The notes under the pieces: generated by a model | Databases searched by the model: none | Told to the model about the DNA's origin: nothing | The model's input: only the letters and a program-made list of their open reading frames with translations | Part shown: positions 1-9,100 of the stretch, in pieces | How the letters are laid out: each line of letters opens with the position of its first letter | Numbering within the stretch: the stretch's first letter is position 1 | Source: Granulicella sp. S156 | Lineage (GTDB): Bacteria; Acidobacteriota; Terriglobia; Terriglobales; Acidobacteriaceae | DNA: 64,000 nucleotides | Assembly: GCF_009766105.1 (NCBI RefSeq) | Contig: NZ_LMUH01000007.1 | Span: forward strand, 118,790-182,789 | Direction: 5' to 3' | Made by a program: the position numbers and the translations under genes

Positions 1-113
1 TCATCGGCAATGATCCCATGGAGAGAGCTAAAGAAAGCGGTCAAATGGAGGGCTGGATCGAGATACTCGATAAAGTTGCTACGGTTGTTGCGGAGCTAGC
101 GCAGGCGAAATAA
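1..113 (+). CDS. C-terminal end of an SRPBCC (AHSA1-like) domain protein, partial
   Basis: The window opens inside a reading frame that closes with TAA at 111-113. The 36 visible residues include GQMEGWIEILDKVATVV, which matches the last helix of SRPBCC/AHSA1 proteins, where GW-x-EIL-D is typical. This fold binds hydrophobic ligands. In soil bacteria such genes often pair with ArsR regulators, but nothing upstream can be seen. A terminator-like hairpin follows at 168-190. The family assignment rests on a short tail only. Confidence 0.6.
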   Translation, partial: IGNDPMERAKESGQMEGWIEILDKVATVVAELAQAK

Positions 114-167
114 GAAGCTGAGGCTTTGATGATCGTGCTGCGCTAGATAAAGCTGAGGCTGGCAGCG

Positions 168-190
168 GAGGCCCGGTTAGACCGGGCCTC
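168..190 (+). terminator. Terminator-like hairpin after the SRPBCC gene
   Basis: GAGGCCCGGT and ACCGGGCCTC form a perfect 10-bp GC-rich stem (168-177 with 181-190) around a TAG loop, 55 bases after the stop codon. No T-run follows, so it is either a weak or factor-assisted terminator or simply a stable 3' hairpin. Confidence 0.5.
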
Positions 191-267
191 TGGTCGCCTG
201 GCCGAATCATGGCCCTTCCGGACAATCGGCCCTTGCTCAACTGTTACCTTCAGGCCTTAGCGCTCAT

Positions 268-384
268 CTAGAGCATTTTCCCTATTACTGTGCACTGGAT
301 AAATTCTAGGAGTGCCGTTTTTATTGGGAAAAACGGCGTATAAACCTTTACTTTCGGTCTACACCCATAGGGAAAATGCTCTAG
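268..384. repeat. Palindromic TA-flanked repeat (MITE-like)
   Basis: Perfect 18-bp inverted repeats, CTAGAGCATTTTCCCTAT at 268-285 and its reverse complement at 367-384, enclose 81 bp. Inside is a second perfect hairpin, GCCGTTTTT (314-322) with AAAAACGGC (329-337). A third partial copy of the end, CTAGAGCATTTTC, lies at 551-563. Matched ends with TA at the tips resemble miniature elements of the IS630/Tc1 type, but no transposase is present, so the element class is inferred. Confidence 0.6.
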
Positions 385-410
385 CCTCGGTTAAGCTCCC
401 AGGAATTAGC

Positions 411-549
411 GTGGTGAGTCATTCGTTCGTTGAAGAATGATGGTCTGTTCACTACAGCGCGAAGCGCGTTCCCTAACACTTCAGCGTCACGGTTTGCGCT
501 GCGCGCCATTTTGAACTTCTCCATCTTCTACGAATGAATGACTCACCAC
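411..549. repeat. Second imperfect palindromic repeat unit
   Basis: GTGGTGAGTCATTCGTTCGT at 411-430 pairs with 530-549 with a single mismatch over 20 bp, enclosing about 100 bp with no gene. It directly abuts the CTAGAGCATTTTC fragment at 551-563. The whole stretch 114-573 therefore holds no gene but a nested set of palindromes next to the 3' end of the SDR gene. Confidence 0.55.
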
Positions 550-573
550 ACTAGAGCATTTTCACGCCTCGAC

Positions 574-1311
574 TTACCAGGGAACAACTCCACCCGTCTC
601 GAAGAAGCCACCGGTCGGAGCATCATCAGGAACGAGAGACTGACGGACCGTCTCGGCGGCTCCTTCTTCAATGGTTTGGGTGCCGCTATTGCCATTCAAA
701 TCAGTGGCTGTATAACCAGGGTTGACGATGTTGACCTTGATGGGAGTGTCCTTTAGCTCCCAGGCAAGTTGCACGGTCAGCATATTGAGAATCGCCTTGG
801 AGCCGTTGTAGCCCAGAGGCTTGATGCCGGCAAAAGACCAACTAGGATCGGCGTTCCATGTGAGCGAGCCGAGGCCGCTCGATACCATCACAATACGGCC
901 GGATGGAGCATTCCGCACCAAAGGCAGCAGGCCTTGCGTAACAGCGAGCACGCCGAAGAAATTGGCTTCGAGAGTCTGGCGAACTGCCTCAGGATCGGCG
1001 AGGCTAGGCGGGCCGTCACCCTTCAAAAATACTCCTGCGTTATTGACCAGGATGTCGAGCCTGCCGTGTTCCGCGCGGATTTTTTCTGCAGCCTTCGTAA
1101 TCGTTTCAGGTTTGGTGACATCGAGCTCAATGAAATGAGCGTCCGCGCCCTCTGCTTTCAGCTTCGCTGCAGCAGCTTCCCCCAGTTGCGGATTGCGTGC
1201 GCCGAGAAGCACTGTAATACCTTCCGCACCAAGCTGACGTGCCACTTCGAACCCGATGCCCTTGTTCGCTCCCGTTATCAAAGCGATCTTGCCGTTGTGT
1301 TTCAATGCCAT
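574..1311 (-). CDS. SDR family NAD(P)-dependent oxidoreductase
   Basis: A 245-residue classical short-chain dehydrogenase/reductase. Near the N-terminus the cofactor motif TGANKGIG is visible, followed by NNAG, a catalytic Ser in MVSSGLG and the YxxxK motif as YNGSK. It would reduce or oxidise a carbonyl/alcohol substrate with NAD(P)H; the substrate is not predictable. An in-frame ATG lies 44 codons further upstream, but the start at 1311 (MALKHNGK) is preferred because GGGAGAGG lies about 8 bases before it and the Rossmann fold begins immediately after. The C-terminus ends right at the palindromic repeats. It is monocistronic as far as can be seen; the upstream gap to selO carries a small repeat at 1438-1475. 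Confidence 0.9.
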   Translation of the reverse strand: MALKHNGKIALITGANKGIGFEVARQLGAEGITVLLGARNPQLGEAAAAKLKAEGADAHFIELDVTKPETITKAAEKIRAEHGRLDILVNNAGVFLKGDGPPSLADPEAVRQTLEANFFGVLAVTQGLLPLVRNAPSGRIVMVSSGLGSLTWNADPSWSFAGIKPLGYNGSKAILNMLTVQLAWELKDTPIKVNIVNPGYTATDLNGNSGTQTIEEGAAETVRQSLVPDDAPTGGFFETGGVVPW

Positions 1312-1437
1312 GCGATACACCTCTCCCTCTGGACGATTGGAGAGGGGGAGAGGCAAGTAGGATTCAAATTCGCCAGGAGGATCGCTCAAAAGCGGTTGGA
1401 CCTGACTAGTTATATCTACCGACCAACCCCAAGAGCC

Positions 1438-1475
1438 TGTCATTTCGACCGACCAACGGGAGCGGAGAAATGACA
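1438..1475. repeat. Small dispersed-type inverted repeat
   Basis: TGTCATTTC (1438-1446) pairs with GAAATGACA (1467-1475), separated by CGACC-rich sequence. This GTCATTTCGACCG...GGAGAAATGAC form matches my recollection of an intergenic repeat common in Acidobacteriaceae genomes. Only one copy is seen in this window. Confidence 0.4.
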
Positions 1476-1511
1476 GATCTGAGAGTGGTTATTGTAAATA
1501 CAACTGTAGTA

Positions 1512-3026
1512 CTAGGTCCCGCAGAACGTCTGGCGAACATACTCTTCAGGGCGCGCCGGCATGGTATATCTCTCTTTGCCGGGCATGTCTTCGTAGGGAC
1601 ATGCCAGTACTTCGAGCAGCTCTTCAAAAGGCTGAAAATCCTCCTGCTCTGTTGCGGCCTCCAACGCAGCCTCCACGATATGATTACGCGGGATAAAAGC
1701 CGGACTCACCCGCCGCATCTGCGCGGCGCGCTCTTCTGGAGAAACAGACTCCTTCGCCAGCCTCTGACGCCACGCCGCCTCCCACGTATCGAAGGCCGCA
1801 GGATCGGCAAACAGCGCACGAACGCCCTGATTGCCTTCGATCCCGGCCGCTGCATCACACAACCTGCGGAAGGTCAGCGTAAAGTCGGCACGATTCTCTG
1901 CCATACGCTTCAGCAAATCTTCGACCAGCGCCCCATCGTCCTCATGCTCCTGCGTGAACCCCAACTTACGTCGCATCCCAACATCCCGCGCTGCTTCGAA
2001 GTGCACGGCAAACTTCTCCAGAGCTTCATGCGCGGAAGCCAGACCTGCCTCATCGCTTCCCTCTTCTGCTACAAGCAGAGGCAGCAATGTCTCGGCTAAA
2101 CGAGTCAGGTTCCAGTGCATGGCATGCGGCTGATTGCTGTAGGCGTATCGCCCCTGGTGGTCAATGGAACTGAACACCGTCCGCGGATCGTAGGCCTCCA
2201 TAAACGCGCACGGACCATAGTCGATAGTCTCGCCGGAGATCGAAGTGTTGTCAGTGTTCATCACGCCGTGAAGAAATCCGAGCAGCATCCACTGCGCAAC
2301 CAGCTGTCCCTGCCGCGCGATCACACCATCAAGGAATGCCCGATAAGGCCGCGCAGCCTGTTTGGCCTCTGGATAGTGCCTGGCAATGGCATAGTCGGCG
2401 AGCGTGCGAACTCCATCGATGTCGCCCTGCGCGAAAAAGTACTGAAAACTCCCCACGCGAAGATGGCTCGTCGCCACCCTGGTCAGCACCGCCCCCGGCA
2501 GTGCTGTCTCACGATACACCGGCTGCCCCGTCGTAACGGCCGCGAGAGCGCGCGTCGTCGGCACACCAAATGCTGCCATGGCTTCACTCACGATGTACTC
2601 CCGCAGAACCGGCCCGAGAGCAGCCCTGCCATCGCCGTTGCGCGAGAAAGGCGTGCGCCCCGCGCCCTTCAACTGGATGTCATAGCGCACACCGTCGCGC
2701 CCAATGACCTCTCCAAGCAGATTCGCGCGGCCATCGCCTAGCTGCCGGACAAAGTATCCAAACTGGTGCCCGGCATACGCCATCGCCAGCGGCTCCGATC
2801 CCGCTGCCACACGACTGCCCGCAAGAATCTCAACCCCCTCCGGACTTGCCAGCTCAGCATTATCGAGACCGAGTTTGTCGGCAAGCTCCAGATTGAGCTT
2901 TACCAATCGTGGGGCTGGGACTGGAGTAGGAGCAACGCGCGCGTAGAACTTCTCCGGCAGCCGCGCATAGCTATTTTCGAAGTTGAACCGAACCCCGCCA
3001 AGCGTGGGTACCTCTGTTGGACTCAT
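1512..3026 (-). CDS. selO: Protein adenylyltransferase SelO (YdiU family)
   Basis: A 504-residue member of the SelO/YdiU pseudokinase family, which transfers AMP from ATP to protein hydroxyl side chains and is linked to redox stress. Diagnostic segments are GDGRANLLGE (around 98-106), IQLKGAGRTPFSRNGDGRAAL (118-137), HGVMNTDNTSI (253-263) and IDYGPCAFMEAYDP (268-281, the metal-binding DYG). The C-terminus ends in TFCGT; the penultimate Cys region corresponds to the selenocysteine end of eukaryotic SelO. Length is close to the usual 480-500. The start MSPTEVPTLGG is the only ATG before the conserved region. It runs alone on the minus strand. Confidence 0.95.
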   Translation of the reverse strand: MSPTEVPTLGGVRFNFENSYARLPEKFYARVAPTPVPAPRLVKLNLELADKLGLDNAELASPEGVEILAGSRVAAGSEPLAMAYAGHQFGYFVRQLGDGRANLLGEVIGRDGVRYDIQLKGAGRTPFSRNGDGRAALGPVLREYIVSEAMAAFGVPTTRALAAVTTGQPVYRETALPGAVLTRVATSHLRVGSFQYFFAQGDIDGVRTLADYAIARHYPEAKQAARPYRAFLDGVIARQGQLVAQWMLLGFLHGVMNTDNTSISGETIDYGPCAFMEAYDPRTVFSSIDHQGRYAYSNQPHAMHWNLTRLAETLLPLLVAEEGSDEAGLASAHEALEKFAVHFEAARDVGMRRKLGFTQEHEDDGALVEDLLKRMAENRADFTLTFRRLCDAAAGIEGNQGVRALFADPAAFDTWEAAWRQRLAKESVSPEERAAQMRRVSPAFIPRNHIVEAALEAATEQEDFQPFEELLEVLACPYEDMPGKERYTMPARPEEYVRQTFCGT

Positions 3027-3135
3027 CTAACCATTGTGCTTGAGCTACAGAAATCTCGCTCGGCACGTCAAGGTGTGCCATCAAACTGATATTCGGAAAT
3101 CAGGTGAAGCCTGTAAACGGTGCGATCTGACACCA

Positions 3136-3181
3136 CAAGCTATCTGGGGAAGAGACTGTCATCTCTTCCCCAGATAGCTTG
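3136..3181. terminator. Perfect 20-bp-stem hairpin between selO and the S53 gene
   Basis: Bases 3136-3155 and 3162-3181 are exact reverse complements (arm includes AAGCTATCTGGGGAAGAGA) around a CTGTCA loop. It lies 15 bp past the stop codon of the large minus-strand gene, so it probably ends that transcript. There is no clear T-tract, and the unusually long perfect stem could also be a mobile palindrome. Confidence 0.6.
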
Positions 3182-3196
3182 CGGCCTGAAGGCTCC

Positions 3197-6100
3197 TTAC
3201 TGCACGGTGACGCTCAGGCTTGTAGACTGCGACAGTCCTGACGCTCCGGTTGTAACAACCTGGACCGTGTAGGTGCCGGCAGGCGTTGTCGTCGAACCTC
3301 CCCCACCTCCGCCCGACGAACCACTACCGCCGCCCGCACAACCAGTCAGCGAGTTTGCAGCGGCGCCTAGCAGAAGCAGCAACGCCATCGTCCGCAAGGC
3401 GATCCTAAGCTTACGACGCCGGCTCGCCAGCGCAAGCGCGAGCAAACTCGGTAGGCCCAGCATCGCTGCCCACGTGGTCGCGCGTGAGCCTCCAAAGGGC
3501 GAAGAGGGCAACGAAAGACTTGCAGTAGTACCTGTCTGAATCGTCAACGTCGAAGTTGCTGAGTTGGTAGTACCGGTAAAGGGAACGGAGGACGGAGCGA
3601 AGCTGCAGGTAGCATTCTGCGGCAGACCAGTGCAGCTAAGCTGCAAGGTTCCCGAATAGCCTGGCGCTACCGCGAGCGTCAACTTAGCCGTAGCAGAGCC
3701 CGACGATGCGACGGTGAGCGATGAGCTGGCCAGAGTCGCATTGAGGACCGGAATAGAAGCGGAGGTCGATTGCGTGAAGTTTGGATCACCGCTGTACTGT
3801 GCACTGAGGCTGGCATTCCCCGTCGGGAAAGACGTCGCCGTATAGCTCGCAACGCCATTGCTCAGTGTGCCCGTCCCCAGCAGTGTTTGCCCCGAGTAGA
3901 AGCCAACGCTGCCAGTTGGAACGCCACTGCCGCTCACCGGCGCTACCGTCGCGATAAACGTAAGGTTTCCGTTGGAGAGCACAAAGCTCGTTGTTGTGCC
4001 GACGGATTCGTTCTGGGTCACGGTGACAGAACCCGATCCAGTCGCGCTCGTGTAGATCCCAGTGCTCTTTGAGTCTGGGGTGTAGCTAGCCGATAGCGCA
4101 TCCGTGCCGACCGGCAGTGTTCCTGCAGGAATGACGATCGCAGCGCTGCCTCCACTGAGTGGGGTTGCAGCAGAGGTATAGCTTCCACTGGTGAGCGTAA
4201 CCGAACCAGTAGGAGCCGGGTATCCCTTAACAGCGATCGTAACCGTCAGTGCTTGCGCCGTGGTGATACTCGCAGACGACAGGCTCAAAGTGACAGGCGG
4301 CGCGCCACTTTCTGGATTAAGCATCGTCGGGACTGAGGTGCTGGCGGCATAGATGGTGTCGCCGGCATAGCTCGCGTCCACGGTCTGCGAGTCATTGCCG
4401 ATCGGCGAGATGCCCGATGCGGACGCAGTTGCCGTCTGTGTAAGCTGAGACGTAACGACTGTAAGAGTGTTGGCGTTGATATTTGCGGTCACAACGTCCT
4501 TTATGCCGTCGCCGTTCCAGTCGCCCACGGCAAAGGCAGCCGGGCCAGATCCTACCGCAGCATTGATTCCAGCGGCAAAGGTGCTGTCGCCATTGCCCAG
4601 CAGCACGGTAATGCTCGAACTGAAGTTGGTCAATATAAGATCTGCGTTGCCATCGGCATTCAAGTCAGCTATCGCAATCGCCGCAAGCTCACCACCACTC
4701 GTGGAAGGGCCTGTGGCGGCGGTGAAGGTGCCGTCACCATTACCCAGAAGGATGGTCACGCTGCCGAGATACTCGTTGCTTATCGCGAGATCGAGCTTGC
4801 CGTCACCATTCAGGTCTCCGACCGCGATCGAATTGGCGTAGCCAGCCGTGGCGAAGGTGCCGCTCTGTCCAAAAGTGCCGTCGCCTGCACCCAGAAGAAT
4901 GGTCACGGTGTTGCTATATAAGTTAGTGACCGCCAGATCCAGAATGCCATCTCCATTGAAGTCACCTTGCGCAATCGCACTCGGAGCGTACCCCAACTGC
5001 GGGCTCAAATTGGAAGGCGTGAAGGTACCATCGCCATTGCCCAGGAGAACCGTCAAGCTGGAACCTGAATATCCAGCATCGGCCACTACAAGATCCAGCA
5101 AGCCGTCACCGTTGTAATCACCCATCATCATCGCGATTGGCTGCTGTCCCGTTGACGGACTAAGGCTGGAGGGTGTGAATGTCCCATCACCATTGCCCAG
5201 GAAGACAGTGATGCTACTGATGCTACTACTGTTGTACAACTCGACGGCAAGGTCAACATGACCGTCGCGGTTGAAATCCCCCACAACAAGGGAGTTAGGT
5301 CCAGCGCCGGTTGGCAAGGTGGCCGCCGATTTAAACGTACCGTCGCCGTTACCAAGAAGAATCGTGATGGTGTTTGCACTATTGTTCGCCACGGCGAGGT
5401 CGGGAATGCCATCACTATTGAAGTCGCCGCTCACAACCGACACCGGTTGTGAGCCGACCGCAATCGGTGATTGCGAGGGGCTTAGGCTGAGGACCGGCGC
5501 ACCGCTGCTCAACGTACCGCTGCCCAGAGTAACGGTACTGTTCGTGTCCACAAAGGACACCTTGCCGGATGGCGCAACCGCGCCATTGCCTATAACCGTA
5601 CCGGTCAACGTGTAATTGCCCGCACTTCCACTCTGCGCAATCGTGGTCGTCGACGACAGCGAGGCCGTTACGGCGACGCTCGACGCCGCAGAGGCACTCG
5701 TCCCATTGCTGTTCGTGCCGGCAAAGACCGCCTTGTAGCTATGGCTTCCCGCTCCGGGGATGAACGGAAGCACCGCCGTTCCAGCGCTTGTCAGTTGTGC
5801 CGTACCGAGTAGATGGATCGCATCGCACAAGGTCGCCGTGGCATCGCAGAAGTTTACCTGGCCGGTAGTCAACGAAGTGGATCCCGCCGTCACCTTCGCC
5901 GTAGCTGTCACCATCGTGCCCGAGGCCACCGGGCTGCTGCCCGAGCTCAAAGCCAAGGTGGTTGCCGTGGCGATCTGAGAGGACCTCACCGTGACGGGCA
6001 GCGCCGTCGTAGCGGTAAGAGAGCCGGAGGTGCCTGTGATCGTCACCGTTCCGCTCACCGGCTTGGCCGTGGCCGCCGCCGTCAGCGTCAAGATGCTGGC

Positions 6101-9100
6101 GCCTGAAGAGGGGTTCGGCGAGAACGAAGCTGTGACCCCGCTGGGCAGGCCACTCACAACATAGTTGACGCTGCCGGAAAATCCATTCTGGGAGACGGAA
6201 GTCACAGTAGACGTCTCCGAACTACCCGGAAAGAGAAATATCTCGGATGGCGCAGCGGCGATGGTGAAGCCCGGTGAGTTAATCGTCAGCGTAAAGGTCG
6301 TGGACGCGGTCGTCGAGCCGGACGTGCCGGTGATCGTTACAGTCGCCTGTCCAGTTGCAGCGGTGCTGCTCGCCGACAAGGTCAGCGTGCTGTTCCCTGT
6401 AGTGGGGTTCGGCGAGAACGAAGCTGTGACTCCGCTGGGCAAGCCGGATGCGCTGAGTGTCACATTGCCGGAGAAGCCATTTTGAGAATAGATGTAGAAG
6501 TAGCCGGTAGTGGAAGCCCCTTGATTCAAGCTAAGAGTGCCGATCGAACTATTAAGGGTGAAGCTGGGTACAGCGATGGTCAACTGGAAGGTCGTCGTTA
6601 CGGTCTGAGAGCCGGATGTGCCGGTGACCGTCACGGTGCTGGTTCCCACAGGAGCAGAGGCTCCGATGTTCATAGTGAGCGTGCTGCTATAGGTTGTGGG
6701 GTTGGGAGAAAATGATGCAGTCACGCCGCTGGGCAGCCCGGAGACCGAGAGATTCACACCTCCCGCGAAGCCGTACTCTGAAGACACATAGGCGTAGCTG
6801 GTGACGGAGCTTCCCTGGCCGGCCGTAGTATTGTAAAGGCCCGACAGCGAGAAGGTCGGCACATACACGCCCAGCGTAAGATTCGTCGTTGCCGTCATGC
6901 TGCCGGACGTGCCGGTGATCGTGAGTGTGTACTGTCCGAGCACAGCAGTGCTGCTCGCGGTCAAGGTCAAAGTACTGTTTCCCGTGGTCGGATTGGGCCC
7001 GAACGAAGCGGTGACGCCACTGGGCAGACCCGAGACGGACAGATTCACACTGTTGATGAAGCCATATTGCGGATTGACGCTCACATAGGTGCTGGTTGAG
7101 GTTCCCTGTCCAAGCGTCACGCTGCCGCCGCTATAGAGCGTGAACGTGGGCTTGTAGACACCCAGGGTCACCGTGGTGCTGGCCGTCTGCGTTCCCGAGG
7201 TTCCAGTCACCGTCACGGTGTATTGGCCCACGGCTGCGGTACTACTCGCATTCACCGTCAACGTGCTGAATCCGGTCGTGGGGTTAGGACTAAACGAGGC
7301 TGTGACACCGCTGGGCAGACCAGAAACCGACAGATTCACGTTGCCAGTAAAGCCATACTGAGGAGTTTCGTATATATATCCGTAATTCGAACTTCCCTGG
7401 CCGACAGTGATGCCCCCGTAATTCGTGAGTGTAAAGGTGGGGACATAAACGCCCAAAGGGAGTGTCGTGGTCGCGGTCTGCGTTCCCGAAGTGCCCGTGA
7501 TCGTGAGAGTGTATTGCCCCACCGCTGCCGTATTGCTTGCAGTCAACGTCAACGTGCTGGTTCCCGTAGTAGGGTTTGGGGAAAACGCGGCAGTCACTCC
7601 GCTGGGAAGCCCTGTGACAGCAAGATTCACACTGCCGGTGAAACCGTATTGCGGAACGACGGAGAAGGAGGCGGTTCCCGTGGTGCCTTGACCGAGACTC
7701 ACGCCGTAATAGGACGACAACGTGAAGGTCGGAGCGTAGACGCTGAGCGTGAGAGGAGTTGTCGCCTTCACGCTTCCGGAGACGCCTGTAATGGTCAGGC
7801 TATATTGCCCCACCTTCACAGAGCTGCTCGCCGCGAGTGTCAGAGTGCTGTTGCTGGTCGTTGGATTAGGAGACCAAAGCGCTGTCACTCCGCTCGGCAA
7901 CCCCGAGACCGAAAGAGTCACATTGCCATTAAAACCGTTTTGCGAGGTGACAAACACATTGGAGGACACTGAGCTACCCTGACCGACACTCGCACTGCCA
8001 CCCGCGTTGAGCGTAAACGAGGGAGCATACACGCCCAGGCTGATGGTCGTCGTAGCACTGAGCGCACCGGACGTACCGGTGACGGTCACAACACTCTGGC
8101 CTATGCTGGCGGAACTGCTCGCAGTGAAGGTCAGTACGGAGATCCCTGTGGCGGGATTGGGAGAGAAGGACGCGGTCACGCCATTCGGCAGACCGGAGAC
8201 AGCGAGGTTTACGTTGCCGGTGAAGCCATACTGATCGGTCACGTAAATGGTGCTGGCTCCGGTGAAGCCCTGGCCGACGGTGACGGGACCTGTCCCCGAA
8301 AGGGAAAAGCTCGGTGCATGGATCGTGAGCGGCAGGCTGGCGTTTGCCGTCACCGTGCCCGAGGTGCCGGTGATGGTCAGGTTACTGCTGCCGGGCGTGG
8401 CTGTGCTGCTGACTGTAACCGTCAGTGTGCTGGTGCCAGTGGTAGATGTCGGAGAAAAGGATGCTGTGACGCCGGCAGGCAGACCTGCGATAGAGAGGTT
8501 CACCGAACCGGTGAAACCGTACAGCGGTAACACGGAGATCGTGGACGTGCTCGACGAGCCCTGAGCGATTCCCAATGTGGCCGGCAACGCCGCCAGCGTA
8601 AAGCCGGCTGCATGCACTGAGACCGTAGTGTTGGTGCTCGCCGTCAACGTGCCCGAGGTACCGGTGATGGTGATGGCCTGGTTGGCGAAAGGCGCAGAGC
8701 TGCTCGCCGTCAACGTCAGCACAGATGATCCGGTAGTGGCAGGGTTCGGAGAGAACGACGCGGTCACACCCGTGGGTAACCCGGAGGACACCGCGAGATT
8801 GACGCTGCCTGTGAATCCGTCCGCACCCGTAATGGACACAGTTGTGGTAGCCGTGCTGCCTGGATTGATCAGAATCGAGCTTTGCGAACTGTCCAGCCAG
8901 AAGCCCGGCACCTGCGGCCCGGCAAGATCGTTGATCAGACTCTGCCCGTTGGCGCTGCCCCAGCCCGTCGTCAGGTCATAGCCCACCTCCGCGTTGAACC
9001 ACAGCGGCTGATTGTTCGTCTCATTGTTGCCGACGGTAATGTCGTGGAAATCACTGCTGGTGCTGGCCCCCTGAGCAATCCGATAGACCGCAGGGTTGAT

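Noticed and set aside
5990-8880. Regular repeats suggestive of a CRISPR array or satellite
   Set aside because: The period of about 285 bp and the intact reading frame show that these are protein-domain repeats, not CRISPR.
4467-8981. Many open frames on the plus strand opposite the S53 gene
   Set aside because: They are opposite-strand shadows of a repetitive, stop-poor coding sequence; they share the repeat period and have no family resemblance or ribosome sites.
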